Source of the DNA: DATBMA01 sp036555105
GTDB taxonomy: Bacteria > Actinomycetota > Acidimicrobiia > Spongiisociales > ZC4RG35
Length of the DNA stretch: 64,000 nt
Direction of reading: 5' to 3'
Assembly: GCA_036555105.1 (NCBI GenBank)
Contig: DATBMA010000114.1
Location: forward strand, 3,708-67,707
Positions 22,743 through 29,939 of the stretch are shown here, piece by piece. Position 1 is the first letter of the stretch. Every line of letters starts with the position of its first letter. The notes under the pieces were generated by a model. That model worked only from the letters and a program-made list of their open reading frames with translations. It was not told the DNA's origin and ran no database searches. Both the position numbers and the translations under genes were made by a program.

Positions 22743-23216
22743 TCAGCCCGCCTGGGTGGCCGGCTTGGGGGTGGTGGCCGGCTTTGAAACAGCGGGTTTC
22801 GCCGCCGCCGGCTTCTTGGCCGCCGGCTTCGCCTTGGAGGCTTGGGCCGTTACCGCGTCCACCGCATCTTCGCCGTCGATCTCGACCTTCTCGATCTCGA
22901 CCTTCTCAGGCCGGAACGACGACTTCCAGGTGGCCAGCATCTTCTCGAGCTGGTCGCGCAGCTTGCTCACCTGCTCCTGCACGGAGTCGAAGTCGACACG
23001 GGAAGCGATCTCGTCCACGACCTTGCCGTCGGCGATCCGCTTGTAGACCTGCTCGCCTTCTACGGCCCAGCCGTCGACCTTCTCGTTCGCAGCCTTCCCG
23101 AGCCCATCGGCCCCGGTCTGCACCCTGGTCTTCACCTCGCCGGCCCAGGCAGAGATCGCTTTGCCGATCGAGACCGGCGCACCCAGCGCCGCGTATCCAA
23201 CTTTCTTAGCTTCCAT
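22743..23216 (-). CDS. Helical protein with Lys/Pro/Ala-rich tail (phasin-like or histone-like)
   Basis: 157 residues. The first 110 residues are predicted helical and amphipathic (MEAKKVGYAALGAPVSIGKA; VDFDSVQEQVSKLRDQLEKMLATW). The last 40 are a low-complexity tail of AKPAAKKPAAAKPAV-type repeats. The layout recalls phasins with PAKKA tails and also histone-H1-like proteins; I cannot decide which. It starts inside the end of the XRE regulator gene (11-bp overlap), so it is expressed from the XRE promoter. A perfect hairpin terminator lies just after it. Confidence 0.6.
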   Translation of the reverse strand: MEAKKVGYAALGAPVSIGKAISAWAGEVKTRVQTGADGLGKAANEKVDGWAVEGEQVYKRIADGKVVDEIASRVDFDSVQEQVSKLRDQLEKMLATWKSSFRPEKVEIEKVEIDGEDAVDAVTAQASKAKPAAKKPAAAKPAVSKPATTPKPATQAG

Positions 23217-23610
23217 CTTCGTTTTCCTTTCTCTGGAATTGTTGCCCCACCAGATCTCCTGCCGCGATCAGGCTGCGGTAGAGGTCACGCATCACCTGCT
23301 TGTGCCTTGCCGACAATTGTGAGTCGGCATCGATCGCTTCTATGACCGTGGTCGTGGTCATCCCGTCCTCCATCCATCCTGCGCGGGAGTAGAGAGTCTC
23401 GGCCGAGATCTGCAATGCCCGTGACAGCTGCTTGAGGATCTGGGCCGAGGGGCGCTTGACGCCACGCTCGATCTGGCTGAGGTACGGGTTGGAGATGCCT
23501 GCTCTCTCCGCCAGACGGCGCAGGGATAGGTCGGCCCGCTCCCTTTGCTGGCGGATGAACTCGCCAACCCCACTGGTCGTGTCGGCACTTGCCGTCAACA
23601 CCTCGGTCAC
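23206..23610 (-). CDS. XRE-family transcriptional regulator
   Basis: 134 residues; GTG start. N-terminal Cro/CI helix-turn-helix: GEFIRQQRERADLSLRRLAERAGISNPYLSQIERG, in pieces, then RPSAQILKQLSRAL. The C-terminal part is helical and may bind a ligand or partner. The promoter (TTGCTA, 17 bp, TAGAAT, 6 nt, GTG) carries a perfect 14-bp palindrome over its -35 element, which points to autorepression. The downstream KPA-tail protein gene overlaps and is the most likely target. Similar XRE regulators sit beside phasin genes in actinobacteria, so a storage-granule link is possible. Confidence 0.82.
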   Translation of the reverse strand: MTEVLTASADTTSGVGEFIRQQRERADLSLRRLAERAGISNPYLSQIERGVKRPSAQILKQLSRALQISAETLYSRAGWMEDGMTTTTVIEAIDADSQLSARHKQVMRDLYRSLIAAGDLVGQQFQRKENEDGS

Positions 23611-23616
23611 AGCCGA

Positions 23617-23646
23617 ATTCTATCTCGCTGTGCTTGCTATAGCAAG
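23617..23646 (-). promoter_or_regulatory. XRE gene promoter with overlapping palindromic operator
   Basis: On the minus strand: -35 TTGCTA (23645-23640), 17-bp spacer, -10 TAGAAT (23622-23617), then 6 nt to GTG 23610. The perfect palindrome CTTGCTATAGCAAG (23633-23646) covers the -35. It is the best full promoter in the window. Confidence 0.7.
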
Positions 23647-23671
23647 CAGGGTGCCAGCCAGTGGCTAGCGC

Positions 23672-24394
23672 TCAGGCGAGGCTGGACCCGACCAGCCGCC
23701 CGATCAACCAGGCGGCAACTCCGCCAAGTGCCGCAATCAGGAGGTTCTCGAAGCCGGAGGCAAGCGGGTTGGTCCTGGTCACCCTGGTCTTCATCACCCC
23801 TACCGCGAACAACGCGCTGGTGCTGAGGATCGCCGACCAGATCAACGCCTGACCCGGACTGACGTCGGCGAAGAAGGGGACGATGGGGGGGATGGCGCCG
23901 ATGAAGAAGAGGATCCCCGACATGAGCATGGCCCGCACAGGGGAACGGCGCTCATCGTCCACCACCCCAAACTCCAGGACCTTCATGGCCTTCAGGAGGG
24001 TCTGGTCGTTGCGGCTGCAGGCGGCGACCACGGTCTCGAGGTCGTCTTCGGCAACTCCCATTTCCCTGAAATAGTCGTACAACTGGTCGACCTCGCTCTG
24101 GCGGAAATGGGCGATGTGCTTCCTCTCCAAGGCAAGCTCGGAGTCGAGCACCTGTTCCTGTGACTTGGTGGCGAGATATTCGCCTGCGGCCATGGAGAGG
24201 GCACCGGCCAGAGCCCCGGCGATGCCTGTGATCAACACGTCGCTGCGGTCGAGCCCGCCTCCGACCACTCCGGCCACGAGCAAGAAGACCGAAACCAGGC
24301 CGTCGTTGAGGCCGAGGATGATGTCCCGCCAATACGGACGGCTGCTGCCTACATGCTCCTCGTAGACCACCGTCTCGGCACGTTTGTCATCCAT
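23672..24394 (-). CDS. VIT1/CCC1-family Fe2+/Mn2+ transporter
   Basis: 240 residues, inner-membrane. About five membrane helices: an N-terminal pair (RDIILGLNDGLVSVFLLVAGVVG, then SMAAGEYLATKSQ) and three C-terminal helices. Between them lies a cytosolic acidic helical region (ELALERKHIAHFRQSEVDQLYDYFREMG) with Glu/His that bind metal in VIT1. These proteins export or compartmentalise iron or manganese; in bacteria export is likely. A -10 box TACGGT lies 8 nt before ATG. Confidence 0.88.
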   Translation of the reverse strand: MDDKRAETVVYEEHVGSSRPYWRDIILGLNDGLVSVFLLVAGVVGGGLDRSDVLITGIAGALAGALSMAAGEYLATKSQEQVLDSELALERKHIAHFRQSEVDQLYDYFREMGVAEDDLETVVAACSRNDQTLLKAMKVLEFGVVDDERRSPVRAMLMSGILFFIGAIPPIVPFFADVSPGQALIWSAILSTSALFAVGVMKTRVTRTNPLASGFENLLIAALGGVAAWLIGRLVGSSLA

Positions 24395-24402
24395 TTCCGG
24401 GA

Positions 24403-24408
24403 ACCGTA
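24403..24408 (-). promoter_or_regulatory. Candidate -10 box (TACGGT) for the VIT transporter gene
   Basis: Minus-strand TACGGT, 8 nt before ATG 24394; leaderless arrangement. Confidence 0.4.
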
Positions 24409-24469
24409 GTGGCGTGTCTTTGGCACGGATGTGGTCGGGACCGGCTTGGGTCGTGACTGGCGGCCCCTC

Positions 24470-24475
24470 TACTGT
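24470..24475 (+). promoter_or_regulatory. Candidate -10 box (TACTGT) for the DAHP synthase gene
   Basis: TACTGT ends 9 nt before ATG 24485; supports this start over an upstream GTG at 24431. Confidence 0.4.
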
Positions 24476-24484
24476 CGCGTCGCC

Positions 24485-25501
24485 ATGGCCAACGTGATCG
24501 TCGAGATGGAGCCGGGTGCGACCGCCGAGCAGACAGGGGCTGTTCTGACTGCCCTCGACGAGCTCGGATTCGAGGCGCGGCTCTCCTCGGGCCGGGTCCC
24601 GGACGTGGTGGGAGCGGTCGGCAGCGCAGGCCAGATCGACCAGGAAGACCTGGCGGGCCTGGCCGGAGTCGCACGAGTCGTCATTCCGGAGTCGCCATTC
24701 ACCTTCGTGAGCCGCGAGTTCCAGCCGGTGGACACCCGGATCGAGGTCGGGCCGGTCGTCATCGGCGGCGGGATGCTGGTCGTCGCCGCCGGTCCTTGCG
24801 CGGTGGAGAGCCGGGAACAGTTATGGGAGACCGCGGCTGCGGTGAAGGCGGCCGGCGCCCAGCTATTGAGGGGCGATGCGTACAAGCCTCGCACCTCGCC
24901 TTACTCGTTCCAGGGTCTCGGTGAGGAGGCGCTCAAGCTGCTGGCCGACGCCAGGGCGGAGTTCGGCCTGCCGGTCATCGCCGAGGTGCTCGACCCCCGC
25001 CACGTCGAGTTGGTGGCTGGATACGTCGACATGCTGCGGGTGGGGACTCGCAACATGTCCAACTACCCGTTGCTGGCCGAGGTGGGAAGGCAGGCCAAGC
25101 CGGTGCAGCTGAAACGCGGCTTCAATGCGACGGTTGACGAGTGGCTGACTGCCGCCGAGTACATCTACAAGGAGGGCAATCCCCGCATCGTCCTGGTCGA
25201 GCGAGGGATCCGCACCTTCGAGACCGCTGCCAGGAACACCCTCGACCTCACCGCGGTGGCGGTGGCCAAGCGGCTGTCGCACTTGCCGGTGATGGTCGAT
25301 CCCTCCCATGCCTCCGGCCGGAGGGAGTTGGTCGGGCCCCTGGCCCTGGCGGCGGTGGCTGCCGGGGCGGATGGGGTGATGATCGACGTCCATCCCCATC
25401 CCGAGGAGGCCAAGGTGGACGGGCCTCAGGCGCTGCTGCCTGCCGAATTCGCCGACCTGGCGGCAAGGATGTTCAGGGTCAAGGAAGCCCTCGGCGCCTG
25501 A
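24485..25501 (+). CDS. aroF: 3-deoxy-7-phosphoheptulonate synthase, type I beta with N-terminal regulatory domain
   Basis: 338 residues. Condenses PEP and erythrose 4-phosphate in the first step of aromatic amino acid synthesis. The first 70 residues are the ferredoxin-like regulatory domain of the Thermotoga type (NVIVEMEPGATAEQTGAVL). The barrel shows AGPCAVESREQL, LRGDAYKPRTSPYSFQG, RVGTRNMSNYPLLAEVG, KRGFNATVDEWLTAAEYI, DPSHASGRRELV, DVHPHPEEAKVDGPQAL, in pieces. The N-terminal domain usually confers feedback inhibition by Tyr or Phe. Confidence 0.93.
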   Translation: MANVIVEMEPGATAEQTGAVLTALDELGFEARLSSGRVPDVVGAVGSAGQIDQEDLAGLAGVARVVIPESPFTFVSREFQPVDTRIEVGPVVIGGGMLVVAAGPCAVESREQLWETAAAVKAAGAQLLRGDAYKPRTSPYSFQGLGEEALKLLADARAEFGLPVIAEVLDPRHVELVAGYVDMLRVGTRNMSNYPLLAEVGRQAKPVQLKRGFNATVDEWLTAAEYIYKEGNPRIVLVERGIRTFETAARNTLDLTAVAVAKRLSHLPVMVDPSHASGRRELVGPLALAAVAAGADGVMIDVHPHPEEAKVDGPQALLPAEFADLAARMFRVKEALGA

Positions 25502-25505
25502 CCCT

Positions 25506-26663
25506 TCACTGGTGGCCGTGCTGGAGCAGGCCGACCAGTCCGGCTAGCCCCCCTTTGATGCCGGTTTCGATGGCTCTCTCATCCACCCGGAAGGAAGCCG
25601 AGTGGAGATCCGCGGCCAGCCCGGATGGCTGCCCTCCCAGGCGCAGGAGGGCCCCGGGCACCTTCTCTGTGAAGTTGGCGAAGTCCTCTCCGCCCATGCT
25701 GGTCGGAGTGGGGGCCACGGCCTCGACCCCGAGGGCGACACCGACTGCCTCGCGCAGGACCGCCACCACGTGCTCGTCGTTGACGACCGGGGGGATCCCC
25801 CGCTGGTAGTCGAGGAAAGCCTTCGCCCCGGTGGGTGCGACGATCTCTTGCAGCAGACGGTCGATCAATACCGGCGCCTCCGCCCACAACCCGTGGTCGA
25901 GGGTTCGGAAGGTGCCGGCAATTTCCGCAGAGGTCGGGATCACGTTGAACGCCGAGCCCGAGGTCACCCTCCCGAACACCAAGGCGGCCGGGAGCCTGGC
26001 ATCGATGGTCCGATCGAGGATGGCGGGCAGATCGGTGATGACTTTGCCGGTGGCGTAGACCAGGTCGACGCTGCGATGAGGCCGAGCGGTGTGGCCGCCG
26101 GGCCCCTCGAGCTTGATCACAAGGCGGTCAGCGGAGGCCGTGATCGGCCCGGAACGGAATCCGATCCGCCCCGGCTCCAGAGTGGGGTCGACGTGGAACG
26201 CAACGATTGCTTCGAGACCTTCGGCCATCCCCTCGGCCACCAGGTCCTCGGCCCCACCGGGGAAGGTTTCCTCGGCCGGCTGGAAAATGAAACGGATCCT
26301 CCCCGGCAGCTCGGTCCGGGAGGCGGCGACCGCCATTCCGGCGGCCACGGAGGCATGGATGTCGTGTCCGCACGCGTGCATCACCCCCGGGACCTGCGAG
26401 CGGAACTCGAGCCCATCTGGCTCCTGGATCGGCAAGGCGTCCAGATCAGCCCTGAAGCCGACCAAGCGCTCTCCTGATCCCACCATCACCGTCAGCCCGG
26501 TCGCCTTCCTCAGTTCAGGGGACAGCCCTTGTTGGGTCAAAAAGGTGCTGATCAGCGCGGTGGTGTTCGACTCCGCATGGGCGAGCTCGGGGTGGCTGTG
26601 AATGGCGCGCCGGAGATCGATCACCGAGGGGAGGATCGCGGCGACCACCTCTGAGGTGGACAT
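25506..26663 (-). CDS. M20 family amidohydrolase (N-acyl amino acid / IAA-amino acid hydrolase type)
   Basis: 385 residues from ATG 26663. Zinc peptidase-like amidohydrolase acting on N-acyl amino acids or similar amides. Visible: RRAIHSHPELAHAE near the N-terminus, MHACGHDIHASV (metal-ligand CGHD), FQPAEETFPGGAEDLVAEG, a lid dimerisation domain, and MGGEDFANFTEKVPG near the end. The -10 box TACAAT 8 nt upstream fixes the start; an in-frame upstream codon at 26714 is rejected. Convergent with aroF. True substrate unknown. Confidence 0.88.
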   Translation of the reverse strand: MSTSEVVAAILPSVIDLRRAIHSHPELAHAESNTTALISTFLTQQGLSPELRKATGLTVMVGSGERLVGFRADLDALPIQEPDGLEFRSQVPGVMHACGHDIHASVAAGMAVAASRTELPGRIRFIFQPAEETFPGGAEDLVAEGMAEGLEAIVAFHVDPTLEPGRIGFRSGPITASADRLVIKLEGPGGHTARPHRSVDLVYATGKVITDLPAILDRTIDARLPAALVFGRVTSGSAFNVIPTSAEIAGTFRTLDHGLWAEAPVLIDRLLQEIVAPTGAKAFLDYQRGIPPVVNDEHVVAVLREAVGVALGVEAVAPTPTSMGGEDFANFTEKVPGALLRLGGQPSGLAADLHSASFRVDERAIETGIKGGLAGLVGLLQHGHQ

Positions 26664-26671
26664 TGAGGAGA

Positions 26672-26677
26672 ATTGTA
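26672..26677 (-). promoter_or_regulatory. Candidate -10 box (TACAAT) for the M20 amidohydrolase gene
   Basis: Minus-strand TACAAT, 8 nt before ATG 26663; leaderless arrangement. Confidence 0.5.
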
Positions 26678-26717
26678 CTGGCCGGGTCACAAGCTTCAGC
26701 CACCAGCGTGGCAAGGA

Positions 26718-26819
26718 GTCTCACGCCTCACGTCTCACGTCTCGACAAGCAACTGTGCGACCGTAGGACCGTGCGACCGTAGGACCGTGCGACCGCGAGG
26801 CGGTGCGACCGTGGGACTG
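26718..26819. repeat. 3' repeat array R6 (largest; two sub-arrays)
   Basis: Left part: GTCTCAC, GCCTCAC, GTCTCAC, GTCTCG (period 7). Right part: alternating GTGCGACC and GTAGGACC with a 16-bp higher-order unit, then GCGAGGCG, GTGCGACC, GTGGGACT (period 8). It directly abuts the glnE stop codon. Confidence 0.8.
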
Positions 26820-29525
26820 TCAGACATCTTCGAAGAAGCGCTTTTCGAACACCTGGCGGGCTCGGCGGGTCAGGCGACGGTGTTCTTCCCGTAGATCTGC
26901 CCGGCTCTGGTAGCCGAGCGAGCGGGCGAGCCTGGCTCCCTCCTTCAGGTCGACCGGCAGGGAGTCCCCGGCCCTTCCCGACTGCAGGAAGAGCCGGTTG
27001 CGGACCCGGGAGCAGAATGTCCAGGCCTCCTCCAGTAGATCGCACTCACTCGCCGGGAGGATCGCTGCCTGACGCAGGGCGTCGAGCGCCCCCAGCGTGG
27101 AAGGCGTCCTCAGGCTCTCGACCTCGTGGCCGTGTCGGAGCTGCATCAGCTGGACGAGGAACTCCACGTCGTTGAGCCCGCCGCGTCCCAGCTTGAGGTG
27201 GAAGTCCGGGTCCTCTCCCGTCGGAATCCGCTCCTTCTCGATTCGGGCCTTGATCTGGCGGATCTCCCGCGCGTCATCTGCCGGCAGCGGTCGATAGATG
27301 ATCCCGGCGATCAGCTGCTCGAAGGCGGCGCACACGGCCGGATCACCCGTCGCCGGCCGCGCTCGCAGCAACGCGAGCCGCTCCCATCCTTCGCCCCATT
27401 TCTCGTGGTAGTTGGCAAAGGCATCCAGAGAGCGTGCGATCGGCCCCCGCCTGCCTTCCGGCATGAGCTCGGTGTCGATGCGGTAAGCGACGCCATCAGC
27501 GGTTGGCGCGCTGAGAGTGGAGATGGCCTCGGTCGCGAGCCGCAAGGCGTCGGCTTGCTGCTCGCCTTCGGCGAAGACGAACAGGAGGTCGAGGTCCGAG
27601 CCATAGCCGAGCTCGCCACCGCCCCAACGGCCCACGGCGATCACCGCCAGCGGCGTCGGCCCCGCCTGTTGGGCTGCCACCCAGAGCGCCGCCTCCACGG
27701 CCGCATCGGCGGTAGCAGTGAGAGAGGCCTGCACACCCAACAGGTCGACCTGATCGAGCAGGTCGGCGGCGGCGATGCGCAGACGCCGCCTGCGAACGAA
27801 CCGCCGCAGGGAGCCGAGCCGCTCGTCGTTGGTCTGACGGACCTTGACCCGTTCGAGGGCGGTCGTGGCGAGCTCCGGGCCAGGGAGGTCGGCCAAAGTG
27901 GCCTCATCGGCCAGGCGCGGCATGAACTCCGGTATCCGGTCGAGGTACTCGCCCACCATTCGGCTCGAGCCGAGCAGCAGGCACAGCCGTTGGCCTGCGG
28001 CGGGCCGGTCGCGCAGATGGGAGACGAGTTGGGCGCTGTCGGCATTGGCCACCAACAGGCGCAGCTGCTCCAAGCCCAGGTCCGGGTTCGGGCTGGCGGC
28101 CATCCAGTCGAGCATCAACGGGAGGAGTTGGGTCATCAACCTCGACCGCCGCGACAGCCCGTGGGTGAGCTCGTCGAATGCTCGGGCCGCCCCGTCGACG
28201 TCGTCATATCCGAGGGCACGCAGCCGCCTGGCGGCCATTTCGGGAGTCATCGCTCCCGGTGATGAGGCGAATGCCTCGAGCAACGGGCGAAAGAAGATCG
28301 CCTCGTGCAGGCCCCTCACCGAGGCCCGGTGGCGACCCAGGTCCTGATCCAGTCGATCTGTGGGTGAGATACCGCCGGCCGGCCGATATCCCAGCGCTCG
28401 GGCGAGGCGCTCCCTGGCAGGCCCGGTCCCGGGCAGCAGGTGGGTCTGGGTGAGGTTGGCGAGTTGGAGCCGGTGCTCGACGGTTCGCCAGAAGACATAC
28501 GAGTCCCGCAGCGAGTCGGCGTCCTCATCGCGGATGTAGCCGCCTTCGGTCAGGGCAGCGATGGCGGCTTCGGTTCCGCCACGTCGCAGGCCGGGGTCGT
28601 GACGCCCGTGAATCAGCTGCAAGAGCTGGACGGAGAACTCGATGTCTCGGATGCCGCCCGGGCTCCGCTTGATGTCGGCCGGATCGGCCTCCTGCTCGGC
28701 CCGGCTTTTCAACTCCCGCAACGTCCTGATCTCGTCGGCCCCGAGATTCTCACCCCACACGATCGGGCCCACCATGTCCATGAACCCGGCCCCAACGGAA
28801 GGATCGCCGGCAGCCGGCCTGGCTTTGAGCAGCGCCTGGTACTCCCAGGTCGCCGCCCATCTGCGGTAGTACGACCCATAGGAGTCGAGTGATCTGGTGA
28901 GAGGTCCGGTCGACCCTTCCGGTCGGAGGTCGGCATCGACCCTGAAGGCAAAGCCATCCGGCCCAACCGCAGACACCGAGGTCATGAAGGCAGCCGCGAG
29001 ACGTCCCGCCGCCTCGGCTCCTTCCTCCGAACCGTCCGAGCCGTGAACGAAGAGAAGGTCGATGTCGGAGGCGTAGTTCAGCTCCGCGCCGCCCCACTTG
29101 CCGAGGGCGATGACCGCGAAAGGGAGGTCGGTTGCGGCTGGAAACCGCCCTGAGACCGAGGTGCGGGCCTGGCTGAGGGCGGCCTCGGCGACCTCGTCGG
29201 CGAGGTCGCTCAACCGCTTGGTTGTGATCGTCAGGGGATCGCGCCCTGCGACGTCGTCAAGGGCGATGCGAGCCATCCTGGCGCGGGTCGCCCCGGCCAG
29301 CCCGGCATGGAACTCGGGAGGGTTGGACCACCATTCGGGATGTCGAGCGAGGCCATCGAAGAGCGGAGGGCTTATCCCAGCCAGGAGGGCCAAGGCTTCA
29401 GGTTGGGCTCCGACCGTGGCGAGGGCGCCGCTGTCGGCCAGAGCCTGGAACCTGCCCAGAGTCTCGTCGGGTTCGGGCCCGGAGCGGATCAGGCTGCGAA
29501 GGTGGTCGGGAATCAACGGTCTCAC
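26820..29525 (-). CDS. glnE: Glutamine synthetase adenylyltransferase/adenylyl-removing enzyme
   Basis: 901 residues. Adds and removes AMP on glutamine synthetase to set its activity by nitrogen state. Two nucleotidyltransferase domains, each with the GxGGxE...SDxDL signature: GKWGGAELNYASDIDLLFV (142-160, deadenylylating side) and GRWGGGELGYGSDLDLLFV (632-650, adenylylating side). The regulatory helical domain lies between. The length is typical (about 900-1000). The GTG start follows a repeat array, so the start is less certain than the fold. No glnA or glnB is in the window. Confidence 0.92.
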   Translation of the reverse strand: MRPLIPDHLRSLIRSGPEPDETLGRFQALADSGALATVGAQPEALALLAGISPPLFDGLARHPEWWSNPPEFHAGLAGATRARMARIALDDVAGRDPLTITTKRLSDLADEVAEAALSQARTSVSGRFPAATDLPFAVIALGKWGGAELNYASDIDLLFVHGSDGSEEGAEAAGRLAAAFMTSVSAVGPDGFAFRVDADLRPEGSTGPLTRSLDSYGSYYRRWAATWEYQALLKARPAAGDPSVGAGFMDMVGPIVWGENLGADEIRTLRELKSRAEQEADPADIKRSPGGIRDIEFSVQLLQLIHGRHDPGLRRGGTEAAIAALTEGGYIRDEDADSLRDSYVFWRTVEHRLQLANLTQTHLLPGTGPARERLARALGYRPAGGISPTDRLDQDLGRHRASVRGLHEAIFFRPLLEAFASSPGAMTPEMAARRLRALGYDDVDGAARAFDELTHGLSRRSRLMTQLLPLMLDWMAASPNPDLGLEQLRLLVANADSAQLVSHLRDRPAAGQRLCLLLGSSRMVGEYLDRIPEFMPRLADEATLADLPGPELATTALERVKVRQTNDERLGSLRRFVRRRRLRIAAADLLDQVDLLGVQASLTATADAAVEAALWVAAQQAGPTPLAVIAVGRWGGGELGYGSDLDLLFVFAEGEQQADALRLATEAISTLSAPTADGVAYRIDTELMPEGRRGPIARSLDAFANYHEKWGEGWERLALLRARPATGDPAVCAAFEQLIAGIIYRPLPADDAREIRQIKARIEKERIPTGEDPDFHLKLGRGGLNDVEFLVQLMQLRHGHEVESLRTPSTLGALDALRQAAILPASECDLLEEAWTFCSRVRNRLFLQSGRAGDSLPVDLKEGARLARSLGYQSRADLREEHRRLTRRARQVFEKRFFEDV

Positions 29526-29570
29526 CGTCTCACAGTCTCACGGTCGCACCTTGCACGTTGCACGGTCGGC
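29524..29570. repeat. Repeat array R7 (GTCTCAC / GTCGCAC / TTGCACG units)
   Basis: GTCTCACA, GTCTCACG, GTCGCACC, TTGCACG, TTGCACG, GTCGG. It lies between the stop of the small membrane protein gene and the glnE start, and encodes a 13-codon open frame that ends on the glnE GTG. Confidence 0.6.
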
Positions 29571-29576
29571 CGAGGA

Positions 29577-29861
29577 CTAGTTGTGTGGTGTCGGATCGGT
29601 GTCCGGGGTGTCGTCTTCGGCCGGCTCCACCGGTTGATCCGTGGTCTGAGACGGCAGACCGATCTCTTTCTGGAACTCGATGACATGCTCGGCCGGCGGG
29701 TTGTAGATGGACTCGAACTCGAGCATGGCGCCGGCGGCGGCGCCCATCGGGGGCCGGTGCGTTCGGTAATAGATCCACCCGCGGCCCTCCAACCATGTCA
29801 GCAACAGGTGGATGAGGAAGATGGCCACGGCCAGGATGACGATGATCCGAATCCAACCCAT
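29577..29861 (-). CDS. Small single-pass membrane protein, unknown function
   Basis: 94 residues. One N-terminal membrane helix (IRIIVILAVAIFLIHLLLTWL), then a short basic loop with a WIYYRTHRPP motif, and an acidic Pro/Thr/Asp-rich tail. No family recognised. TAGGCT on the minus strand is 6 nt before ATG, so it has its own leaderless promoter. Upstream of glnE on the same strand, with a repeat array between. The acidic C-terminus may interact with a soluble partner, but this is speculation. Confidence 0.6.
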   Translation of the reverse strand: MGWIRIIVILAVAIFLIHLLLTWLEGRGWIYYRTHRPPMGAAAGAMLEFESIYNPPAEHVIEFQKEIGLPSQTTDQPVEPAEDDTPDTDPTPHN

Positions 29862-29867
29862 TCGTTC

Positions 29868-29873
29868 AGCCTA
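29868..29873 (-). promoter_or_regulatory. Candidate -10 box (TAGGCT) for the small membrane protein gene
   Basis: Minus-strand TAGGCT, 6 nt before ATG 29861; divergent from the nadE promoter 55 bp away. Confidence 0.45.
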
Positions 29874-29927
29874 GGACCAGGGCTTCCAGTTCTTCATCAG
29901 GCTCCCGAGGTGGATTGGCCGTCTGAC

Positions 29928-29933
29928 TACCTT
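29928..29933 (+). promoter_or_regulatory. Candidate -10 box (TACCTT) for nadE
   Basis: TACCTT ends 6 nt before GTG 29940; sets the start and rules out the long upstream open frame. Confidence 0.45.
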
Positions 29934-29939
29934 GATGGT

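Noticed and set aside
29307..29939. N-terminal extension of NAD synthetase
   Set aside because: The extension overlaps glnE and a small gene on the other strand and has no conserved motif; a -10 box sits right before GTG 29940.
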